This document shows, piece by piece, positions 42,819 to 54,800 of a DNA stretch of 60,000 nucleotides (position 1 is its first letter; the number at the start of each line of letters is the position of its first letter). This DNA comes from Bugula neritina (taxonomy: Eukaryota; Bryozoa; Gymnolaemata; Cheilostomatida; Bugulidae). Below the pieces are notes generated by a model that saw only the letters and a list, made by a program, of their open reading frames with translations, was not told where the DNA came from and made no database searches. The stretch covers positions 11,028,463 to 11,088,462 of the forward strand of contig OZ037770.1 in NCBI GenBank assembly GCA_964035545.1. Reading direction: 5' to 3'. A program made the translations under genes and the position numbers.

Positions 42819-45800
42819 ATGGCAACTGCTGCAAGTTCGGATCCAATAAAAAGAGAGTGTGGTTTCTGTCTGCGAGTAGATGATGATTTGGTGGGTCCTA
42901 AGCAACTTCCCTGTTCTCATGTACACTGTGGTCCATGTCTTAAAGGAGCCTTCAATGTGGCAAGAATACTGAAGTGTCCCCATTGCAGGTTGTACCATAC
43001 GTCTTTTCAAATAATGGGTATGAAACATGTTTTAGAAGACCTGTGGTTTAGTAACATATGATACATTTGACAATGTAATGTATTAGGCATTGTCATAAGC
43101 AACAAATAATTCTTAAGCTCGACTGCAGTGGCATGCATTAAAATAGTAACACTTTGTTTAGTGAATGATCACTTTTTCTGGGCAACATAGTTCATCTTAT
43201 AGCAGGTTGCAGCTAGCGCCTAGGGCCGGCGTTAGCATAAGCCTAGTGTGACACAAGTAATGGGTTTGAGTTTGAGTCATTGGTAATGTCAGGAAGAGTA
43301 TCTAATCACAATTGCTCTTGTGTTATGGTAAAAGTTAGGATCATTGGAAAGTTCTGCAAACATCTTTGACATCGGTTTATACCCCATCAAATGCTTTTAG
43401 GCACTTAAGTTTTCTGCTTCTCTTGTAAAACCAATAGGTCTACAATGCATGCAATATGTTTAGAAATCCTTGTAATTCACAATAAAATGTAAGATAGCAA
43501 GTTGTTTTCAAAATAATAATATATTTTAAAAAAAGAGCCAATTCAAATAAATTCCCTTTAACTGCTGGTGGCTTAAGTAGGGGACATTCCGATATTATAA
43601 GAGATATTCGTGTTGTCCTTAATCGCCCTCAAGTTATTAAAAATTGTTTCATACACTTAATTCAAAATCTTTTGGTCAGCATTACATTTATTGTGTGAAA
43701 TCCCTCTTAATATTTAGTTTTTTTTTTTAAAATATTCATAAAAATATATGTTTTTCCATTAGTCTCTGACAAATATACCTAGGTACTCTTTTTCTCGCTA
43801 TGAGTCATCATCTCGGTGAAAAATGCTGTTTGCAGTGAAATATTTGAAGAAGATGTGAACAATTTGCTTTCAACTGAAAAGCCTATAGAAGATTCCTTAC
43901 GAATAAAATGCGATCTATGTTATAAGAAAAAGGGAGAAAGTGTTGCAGCTGTTATTTGTTGCGCTTCATGCGAACAAAATTACTGCCTCTCACACAAGGA
44001 GGTTTGGTGTTGGTTATTGTATTGTGCATAAGGTTATATTATTTTGTTGTAGCTATTTTGAACAAGTCTGAATGTGCTCAAGCTGGTTGGTTAGCGAAAG
44101 AGGCCAAAGCCATGTTTTATTTCCGCAATATACAATACAATTTAATACTAAAACTATAAAATAAGTGAAACAATTGATTATTATCATTATTATGCACAAA
44201 AGTAGTAAGTTAATAAAATAACACTACACATAATTATTTACATAAATACCAAACATCCTCACATAATTGACAGATGCTGGGTAGGCGTGAATGTCTTAAG
44301 ATGACACATAGTCTGACATCCAACTAGGGGGCTTCCGAAATCTGGTTGAACGCCGCAAGTTGTCGCTATGATTGGCACTCCCAGTGGTTTCAATCTCGGT
44401 TCCGTCAGACTTTTTTTTAAGACTCTTAGGTTTCTCAAGACTTGCTGCTTCCGTGACAAGCGGTTTGATATCTCGCCAGTTTCTTCGTAGGAGATTGCTG
44501 TTGAGCTGCACGGCATAGGCTCTGCTAGTTAATTGTTTGCTTATTTGTATCTCCCGCCATTTTTTCCAGTGTTGACTCCAGTCTTGATCCAAAACTGGTT
44601 GCCCTTCTTCCAGTGCTGCCAAATCTTTTGCGTTGTTATTAAATCTCTGCTGCAGCATTTTGCTGCGGCTTTACTTTTTCCAATAGCATTGATTGTGGTC
44701 TGTTTCTAGCGTGAATTGGGGTAGAACTGATCTGGTTGGTCTTCCAATAAGCTGTTGAATGGGACGGGTCGTTTCTGCTTTTCAGCCAATTGTAGAATTT
44801 CAGACACACCACCAGCTCTCCATATCTATCATCATCAATTTAATGGAAAAGCAGAGTTTGCTGTGAAAATTGTTAAATGCATACTTCACAGTTGTGCAAA
44901 GCCCGAAATTGCTCTGTTAGAACATCCAAATATCGCCAAGGAAGACCTGACGGCCAGTTTGAAGTAGTTGAAGAAACTTATTCTGAAGTGCCTTTGAAAT
45001 AATAGCTGTTAGCCCTTTGTAAACAATTCCATTGTCGATAGATAGTTCATCTTGGAAGTATTTGTACCAGTCATAAATGGTGCACTTGGGAGTGTACTAG
45101 TCATGTTTAATAAGGTTTGTCAGTGTCATAAGTTCATTGTCTTATGCAGTAGTTGTCCTAATGTCAATTATCAATTCACCACAAAAACGAGAATTATTAT
45201 TTTGAGAGTCAATGTGGAAGATGTATTCTGGTAGTTGATAGTTGGGCGAGTCAAAGTATGAGTCTCTTGAGAGTAAGTCGACGGTGATCTGTCCAGCACC
45301 CTTTTGCCAAGTTACCTTAACGTTAGAGTATCTTTGTAAGTGAAGATGCATAGCCTACAACCTCTGAGATGTCTTATGAATAGATTTTCTGAAAATAGAG
45401 ACTAGGGGTTTGTGGTCAGTCTAGAATAATGACAGCATGGTAACCAAAGATATACTGGTCATAGTGCTCAGGGCCAAAAACACGCAAGTTCTAACAATAC
45501 ATAGTTCGGTCCTGATTTTGTTAAACTGTGGGATGCATATGCTACAGGCTTGCCTCCTTGAATGAGTGTTCCACCCACATCAGCATTTGAAGCGTCAGTT
45601 TGTATAGTAACTGGTTTGTTACACTCAAGTATTGTAAAGTTTTTGAGTCAGTTAGTAAAGTTTTCAGTCTATTAAAGTGTTCATTTGGTCATCAGTCCAG
45701 TGAACGTCTTAAACATTGTCTTGTGTCAGTAAACGTCGTAGTGCTTTATATTCCAATGCAAGATTGTTAATAAATTGTTACATGTATGTGATGTGACCTA

Positions 45801-48800
45801 GGAATCATTTTACTTCATGTAGATATGGGGGATTCATCTTGAGAATGGCGTTCACTCCGTTAGGATTTGATATAAGTCTATTAGTTGCCAGTATGTGTCC
45901 AATGTAAGGTAGTTCATCTTGAAGGAAGCGGAGTTTTTTCTTGTTCAGTTTCAGTCCTATCTGTCGGGCATGTTTGAAGAGTGCTTGAATGTTTCTATCA
46001 TGCTCTTTCCTTGTCTTTCCAAAATTGTGGATGTTATCTGCAGCAATATTTATGCCATCTAGACCAGCAAGATTTTTTGTGAGCCTTCTGAGAAATTCCT
46101 CCTCGGCCCTGATGCAATTCTAAAGGGTAGCCTTAGGTATTTATATTTTCCTATGGGAGTCCAGATAGTTGTCAAGTCTGTAGATTCTTCAGCTAGAAAA
46201 ATTTGATAGACACCTTTATTGGCATCACACAAGGGAAAAACTTGGCACCGTTCAGTTGTGGTAGAACATCTTCTAATATTGGCATGACAGCTTGGTTTCA
46301 TTTGATTGCTTGATTAAAGTTTTGTGGATCTATGCAGATGCCTAATTTTCTATTAGGTATGTGAAATGGCTGTAGATGGCTTATCCAGTCTGTAGGTCTT
46401 TCTACTTTGGTGATAATATGGCACTGTTCCAGTTCAAAAATAGCATTGATGAGGTCTGATATCATTGGCAAAGTCACCTTCTGCGGTTGCACTTCCGCTG
46501 GTATAGCTTCAGCTTTAAGTTCTATCTTATATTCCTGCTCAAATTTTCAATGTCCGATAAATATGTCATCAAAGTCAATGAGTATAGTTTGAAGGTCTGA
46601 GTCAGTAGTGGCAAAGTTTACATTTTTACTTTCGGTGTTAGGCAGTTGTAAGAGATCCAAATGCAAACATGACTTCCATGACAGCAAGCTGTGTTGAGTG
46701 ATTTCTACAACTAGGAATCTCAAGGTAGTGTAATTTTCTTGCTTGTTTTGTATATGTATGGGTGTCCACCGTGGTGGTGCACACTTGCTCTGGTCATGCA
46801 AACTTAGTACAGTATCAGCCGGTATCGGTATCAGTATCAGTAAAGTATTACAGGACGCACCAGTGTCAAGTTGCAATTCAATGTCATAAACAGTGTCTCC
46901 TGCTTAGCAGTGAGCATGGCTAATAATTTGCAGTCCCATACTGAATTGGCAATAGTACTTACATGCTGAGAGCCACTGTCTGAAGAGTAGTTCCAGGTGA
47001 ATTGATTAGCTGTTTCAATTGAGACCCAATAATGATGCTTGTGTGACTTGCAGTGTGACGCAAAATAGTTAAACTTCATGCAATGGTTGCACTGTTTTCC
47101 ATATGTTGGGCAAGCTCGAGGAGGGTGGTTGTTTCCACAGTTTCCACATTTAGAATCGCCAAGTGAACTTTTGCCATTGGTCTGCGAGTGCACAAAAGCT
47201 ATTCTTTGTGTTTATCACGAGTGTAATCTGGGTGGTATTGATAAGTCGGAAGTCTAATTCTATGCTTTACCAAGTTTACTTGTTTGAGTCTACAGGTGTT
47301 ATCATTAGTCTAAAGTTGCTTTTATACCTTCACGATTTTCGTTCAGAAATTCAATTTGGCCGGGTCAAAATTTCTCAGAGTTGCATTGCATTGTAAAAGC
47401 CACTCATAAAAATTTTTGTACTGTGATAACCTAATCGGCCGTTTTCAAAATAGGAGTAATAACTCCTTGTAAACATCGTTATTTAGTTATAATTATACAG
47501 TCTACGCCTTCTCAATTATCGCTTTTGTGCTGTCCACTTCACTGATTCACGACGTTTACAAAAGGCATTAAATAGTTATTATGCGAGTCAAATTTCAATT
47601 TTAGAAAGTGAGCATCCGCATCAATATGATTTCAATGAGTTTCAGTGTGACTATAAAGGGGTACCCGGACAAGTATTATTAGCTTAAACTCGGTATTTTT
47701 TTCAGCAGAGGTATAAACCCAACTTAAGTTTTGTAGTTAATTGCTGATGCCTCTTCCCGTCTACAGAGTTCAATTGTTTTGTCAACGTCAGAGCTAGTCA
47801 AGTTAAACAGTTTTTTTCTAATTATGTCACTTTCAATCCCTAGTATAAGTGTTTGTAGTATTAGTGTAATCGGAAGAATGTCTTTCAAGTAACATAGTCC
47901 TGCAATAATATGTAGTTCGGTCAAAAATTTGTTAATAGTTCTATTCCCTTGCCTACAAGTCAGTAATGAGTGAGTCTTAGCCACCAAATTTAGTCTTGGT
48001 TTGAAGTATCCGTCGAGTTGCTTCACCACTTTGTCGTAGTCAGCCTTGTCATTGTCGTCCGTCTAGTTGAATAATTCATATTTTTGGTTGCCTCGGCAAC
48101 CGGCAGTTCATAGTAGGTATGCAGTCTTCACTTTGATTTTGTTTTCGACGTTATCTTTTGCGGTGGCAGCCAGAAAAAGTTCGAAATCTTGTTTATAATT
48201 TCCTCAGGTAGATTTGGTCCATCTGCTAATGGTTTTGGTGCTAGTGATTGCTCCATGTTGTCTAAGTGCCTTTTAAAGAATGATTAAACTCCAGGCACCA
48301 TGTTTTGTGTAAGTTATGTTATTTTGTTGTAGCTATTGTGAAAGAGAGTAAACGTGCTCAAGTTAGTTGATTAATGGAAGAGGGCCAAACCGTGTTATTT
48401 CTACATTATACAATACAATTTAATACTAAAATTATAATATAAGTGAAACGTTTGATATTATTATTGTGGTGGCTCGTGAAGCTACCAGCAGCACAACAGG
48501 CAGGGTCGCGTAATTGACCCGGAACAATGGATAGCCAATTAGCGTGTTTAATAGTTAGCAGCAATTATAGTTTTCCCGCTGCTAACTCAGTCGAAGTTAG
48601 AGTGCTGAATAGTCTAGATGTGTAAATTGTCAGATGTATTTGTATCGTTTTGTAATGTATCATTGTGTTTAAAATATATACTCGTTCACTCGACTTATCC
48701 TGGTGCAGTTCTATAGCAAGTAATTAGACTCTCTGGATTGCATATCAACCCTAATTCTGGAAAACATAACAGTGGTGGCAGCAGTGGGATAGTGCATCCA

Positions 48801-51800
48801 AGATGGAGACTGAAAATGCTGGAACGCAACCACCGGCAGTAGAAGGTGAGCGTAGAGACAATGCTGTAGAGACAATGCCTGTTAACCATGTAGTAGAAGA
48901 GCGAAGGGTTCCGCGAGAACTAACTGAAGACCGCTACCGGTTAAAGGCGCCCACCTTCACGGGCGAAGAGGAGGTGGAACAATTTAGCCAAGAGTTTAGC
49001 GACGTAATGGACGTCGCCCAGTGGCCCCCTAGGGTGGCCCTGCTGAAGCTTAGAATGGCATTGATGGACAAAGCCAAGCCTTATGGGCTGGGCGTAGACA
49101 TTAATAATATCTTTGCTTCTCTGCGGGCCCGCTTCGGCCTCTCTGCTACAGATGCCAGGGCCCGATTGCAGAGGTTGCGGCGTGATCCCCGCACCCCGCT
49201 GCAGGAGCACGCCGCCCTGATCATGAAGCTGGCACAGATCGCGTACAGCGACTTGCCCCCAGTCAACCGCGAGAGGTATACCCTCGACGCTTTCATAGCA
49301 TCTGTCGACGATTTGGGTCTCCACCACCAGTTTTTAGCTAAGGGAGTCACCACCGTTGAAGATGCTCTGACTGAGGAGGAAGCTTACCTCCTAGCTAATC
49401 AAATGCATAAAAGTCGCGAGAGCTCCCGTCAAGTGGAGGTAGACCGCGCGAACACGGCCGCGGGACAAGAGGAGGAAACCTCCGCCACAGCTGCCGTGTC
49501 CCAGTTAGCGACAGCATCGAAAGTCACTCAACTGACAGACATGCTGGCCAAACTGATAGCAACACTGACACCCCAAACCCCAGTAAGTACCGCCGCTGAG
49601 CCCGTACGGCCACCGGCGCCGCCACAGGGAGAAACAGTCAGTTTTTGCTGGGAATGCGGAAATCAAGGACATTTCCGCCGATACTGTCCCTTCCTAATTC
49701 CGGCGTTAAACTACCGCGGCCCGCAGATGTTCCCACCTCCTGCGGGCCGACGATGAAACCTCCAGGGAAGAAGAAACGCAGGTCACCCAGACGGGTACCG
49801 CGTACTGGTAACCAACAGTGGCAACAGCCACGAGGGACCAGCAAGGGGCTCCGCCCCGCCGCTACCTTTTCCGTGCCCCTTCACAACAGATTCACAGGGC
49901 TACAAGCCCAAGAATCTGGATGGGAGCCCACAAAGGTAGCCGGGAATCTAGCCTCGGCACCCCCGAGGCCTACTTACCACCGTTCCAAGAGACCTCCTTC
50001 GCGACCCAAAGCGAGGGAGGTACCCCCTGCGAGAGTAAGGCCTGAAGGGAGAGTTCAGGTGCAGCCCCATGGGAACAGCTATTTCTTGCCCGGTAAACTG
50101 GAAGGCAAAGCTGTTACTTTCCTCATTGATTCGGGCTGTACCACAAACCTCTTAAGCCGCCAACTCTTTGACACCCTCAGTGCTAGGGTCAGGGGCGAGA
50201 TGGAATCATACGAGGGGGAGTATGGCACCCTAGCTGACGGGTCGTGCCTTCCCTTCTATGGTATAATTGAGCTGACGGGACGAGTCCGTGATCAAACGAT
50301 CCAAGAGACGTTCATCGTCAGTCAGCTCAAGGAGGACGCCATCCTCGGGATGCCATTCCTAAAACGGCACGGATGTCACATCGATTTTAGTAAATCTGCG
50401 ATGATGATGTCCGGGCGAGAACTCGCCTGCGTCGACAAGTTCGGCCGCCCTTTAGTGGGAGGTGTGCAGGTGGTACGCAACCGTACCATACCAGGCCGCT
50501 CCCGGGCTACCATTCACTGCAGGGTGAACAATAGCCGGATCTCTGGACTCGGGGTAGTTGAAGGCGCGCACGAAAAGATCCAACTTGCCAGCAGTCTGAA
50601 TCAGCTGACTGAGCAAGGGGAGATCTTAGTGCAGTGCGTCAACCCCTTTACCGAGTCTGTCAAGCTTCCGGCTGGGTCGATGCTGGGCCGTTTTCACTCT
50701 GTTCAGGAGGAGGACGTAGGCCCGTCGCTGGGTGATGCGACGGAGGCATTCCCTCGGTGCCCTACTCCAGGGCGAGGGACAGTCCCAGCACATCTCCGGG
50801 AGTTGTATGACACAGCCTGTAGCGGCTGCGCGAGTAACAAAGAACGCCAAGCTATGGCGAAGTTACTACGCAACTACGGGGATGTGTTCAGCAGCGGAGA
50901 TCATGACGTGGGACTGACTGGAATTGTCAGACACGAAATACCGCTGACTGCAGGGACAGTCCCTGTCCGGCAGCCCACACGTAGGCTGGGGCCGGAGAAA
51001 GAGAAGGAGGTTAGCCGACAAGTACGGGATCTTCTGGACCGGGGACTGATAGAGCCCGCCCATAGTGCGTGGAGCTCGCCGGTTGTACTGGTCCGGAAGA
51101 AAGACGGCAGTTGGCGGTTCCGTGTGGATTACCGCAAACTCAATAGCGTAACCATACAGGACGCCTACCCTCTACCTCGTATTGACGAGTCGTTGGACGC
51201 CCTAGCCGGCAGCAAGTACTTCAGTACGTTAGACTTGCTGAGTGGCTATTGGCAAGTCCCTCTGAGTCCCGACGCCCAGGAGAAGGCGGCGTTTATCACA
51301 CGGGACGGTTTGTGGAAGTGGAAGGTGTTGCCTTTCGGGTTGACCTCCGCCCCAGCCACCTTCCAAAGGCTGATGGAGCAAGTCCTCAGCGGGCTCCATT
51401 GGAAGACACTGCTGATCTACCTCGATGATGTCATCGTGATCTCCACAGACTTCGAGACGCATGTCAGTCGTCTGCAGGAGGTCTTTGAGAGACTCCGAGG
51501 TGCCGGTCTTAAGCTCAAACCTTCTAAGTGCGCTCTATTGCAGCCAGAGGTTAAGTACCTGGGGCACGTTGTCGGTCGAAACGGCGTGGCAACGGATCCC
51601 GAAAAGGTACGGGCGGTAGAAGACTGGGTCACCCCCCAAGACTTGACCGGACTCCGGGCTTTCTTGGGGCTGGTAGGGTATTACAGGCAATACATACCAG
51701 ACTTTGCGGGCATAGCACAGCCGTTAAATCGGCTCACCGCAAAGGGAGTGACGTGGCAGTGGACCCCAGTCGAACAAGGAGCGTTCGACCGCCTCAAGGG

Positions 51801-54800
51801 CTGCCTACTAACGGCGCCCATCTTGGCCTACCCAGACCCCACTCTGGAGTACATCCTCGACACTGACGCCAGTGACCAAAATGTTGGCGCTGTGCTGTCT
51901 CAAGTGCAGGAAGGCCGAGAAGTAGTAGTAGCCTACTACAGCAAGTCTCTCTCACCCACTGAACGAAATTACTGCACTACCCGCAAGGAGCTGCTGGCAG
52001 TAATCAAGTCAGTGAAGCACTTCAGACCATACCTATATGGCAGGAAGTTCCGGCTGCGTACGGATCATGCCTCGCTGATCTGGTTGTGCAAGAGAGCAGA
52101 GCCCTCTAGTCAGGTCGCCTGGTGGCTCGAAATCCTAGCTGAATTCTCATACCGGATCGAACATCGACCGGGCAAGAGACACAGCAATGCGGATGGTTTG
52201 AGTCGCCGACCTGATGGAGGTTGCAAACAGTGTCTTAACATCGAGAGGAGGGATGGAGGTCCCCCGCGATGCGAGTTGGAGACGCTGGCTCACCACAGAG
52301 CACCGTTTGACTGGGACCAGGGTCAACTCAGACAGGAGGTTGATGAGTCCCCGGAGGTTGTACAAAACCTCCGCGCCAACCCTGTACTGGCCGATAATGT
52401 CCGAGAACTGAAGAAGCTCCAAGAAAAGCTGCCTGGAGTCGTGGCAGACATATATCGGGCCAAAAGGGAAGGGCGACGACCCAGCGAGGAACGCATACGA
52501 CAGGGATGCGCCGAGTTCCGGCTATACTGTCAGCGTTGGGACTCGCTGCGGATCGGGCAGGATGGGTTACTAACCATCTCTCTAGCCGCCAGCGGCAGAC
52601 ACCCGGAAAGGAAGAGGGTAGTCTGCCCCACTGCCATCCGCCGTGAGTTGATTTGGGATACTCACAAACAGGCCCACGCAGGGGTCAAGAGAGTGATATC
52701 CAAATTACGACTCCGGTGGTATTGGCCACAAATGGAGCGTGACGTCCGACTCAGAGTCAAACAGTGTGAGATCTGCCAGGCCAGTAAGCATAGCCGTCCC
52801 CCTGGTGAAGCAGGACGGCGGAGGTTATATGCTGGAAGGCCCTGGCAAGTAGTCGCTGTAGACCTGGTCGGACCCATGCCCCTGACCCCCAGAGGCAATA
52901 GTTGGATCTTAGTACTAACCGACCACTTTACTAGGTGGGCGGATGCTCTGGCTATCCCAGATGCGTCAGCCCCAACAGTGGCCAGGGCACTAGACCAACA
53001 TGTATTCTGTTATTTTGGTCTCCCCGAACAGATAAACTCTGATCAAGGCGCTCAATTCCAGTCTCAACTGATGAGCGACCTTTGCCACCTCTGGGGAGTA
53101 AATCAGAGCCGGACCACCCCCTACCACCCTCAAGGTAACGGGGTGGTGGAGCGCAACAACCGGATGTTAGGTAATGCGCTCCGGAGTCTCCTCCTTGGAC
53201 GCGGCCAAGAGGAATGGGATACGGTGTTGCCGCAAGTCATGCGTGCATACCGTAGCACCCCACACACCAGTACTGGTGAAACCCCAAACCTCTTGATGCT
53301 CAGGAGAGAGACTCGTGTCCCTGACCATCTTACCTACCACGTTTCAGAGCAAGACAACTCGGTTCACGAGTATGCCAGTGAACTAGTGGAACGGATGAAG
53401 GCCGCACACGATATACTGCGCGAACAGCAGTGGAAGGTGCGGCACGAAGATTCCGAGGAACCACCTCTCTACCAAACGGGAGATAAGGTGTGGATGGTCA
53501 ATTACCGTAGGCGTCGCGGGCAGGCTGACAAACTAAAGCCTAAGTTCGTAGGACCCTACGTGATCGTCGAGGCTATGCCCAATCATACATACAAGATTGA
53601 GCGCTCAGGACAGGTGTCTATCCAGAATGAGTCTCGCTTGAAACCGTATTGGGCTAGCCCCGACGCAGTGGGAGAAGCCCCCCCGTTGTTGGAGCCCAGG
53701 AGGCAGACAACAACACGCGGGCGACGGCGGCATGGACCTGAATACGAAGTGGTCATACCGCGGGAAGAAAACTTGGTGAGAGAGGAGCGACAGCTTTTGC
53801 CAAGCAAATGTGGGAGTTGTCAACACCACGAAAATATCAACTTTTGTATCGGCGGAAATAGAAACAAAATTCATCCGCCGGGTGCACAAAGTCTTAATCA
53901 CGCACCCCAACCACGTTGCTCGATCTTTTCATACGCTGATGCAGTCAGGAGTAGACGTGTTTCTAAGCAGTAGTTCAAACCATTTCACAAATTCAGTATG
54001 TCTTACGACAACAGATCGTGGGGTGAGTTAACTATATCTTAATATGAAAACTAGATTGCATCGCTCAGCTCCGACTCACTGAGTCAATCGAGCTGGAGAT
54101 AGGTTAGTGAAATACCGTAGTAAGAACTCAGTTTGACTTAGAGATTTTTATAATCTCATTGCAATACGTGTTCTATCTGACTATTCACTACCATAAATCT
54201 CTACGAGGTAACTGAATGAGGAGTTGCCAGGCTATTCAAGCCAACAACACGGCAGTGTACTGTATTAACACTGTTGAAACTTTTTCAGATTACACTCGAC
54301 CCGCTACAACCAGGGTACGGGATAGAGCACTTCCCGCTCCGCATCCTGAGGAGTATGCCAATGGTGACCGGTCCGAGCCACTGCGCCGCCGTTGGCGGTG
54401 GGTGTCTCCAGAAACAGAGGAGGAAATAGAAACGGCCTGGGGGTCCAGAGGACGGACGCGATGCCAGATTTGTGGCGAAGAATGTGCCTCTCACCGCTCC
54501 TTGAAGCTACATGTCAACGCCCATCTCTTACTCACATTCTGCCCCTGCGGATACAATGATGTCTACCCCTACCCCGTCACCAGACATCGAGCGACAGGCT
54601 GTTTCTCTGGAGAGAATTACGTGGTGGATGCCAAGCTCTATCCAGAATTCCTCACTCTGATACGACCCCTAGTAAAGAAGGCAATGCTGTTAGCCGTCCT
54701 GACCTCGGATTTCCAACGCGTATTAGACTATGCCAGACAACAATCCCCATTGGTATCTGACCGCCCTCAGATTGCGTACACCCCCGAAGAGTTTGCCTAT

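Noticed and set aside
53810-54031. 73-codon frame overlapping the pol end as a first exon of the third ORF
   Set aside because: Joining its GTGAGT donor to the acceptor at 54288 does not keep the frame of the zinc-finger ORF.
48941-54494. Many reverse-strand and off-frame ORFs of 60-128 codons across the gypsy element
   Set aside because: Shadows of the GC-rich gag, pol and third ORF.
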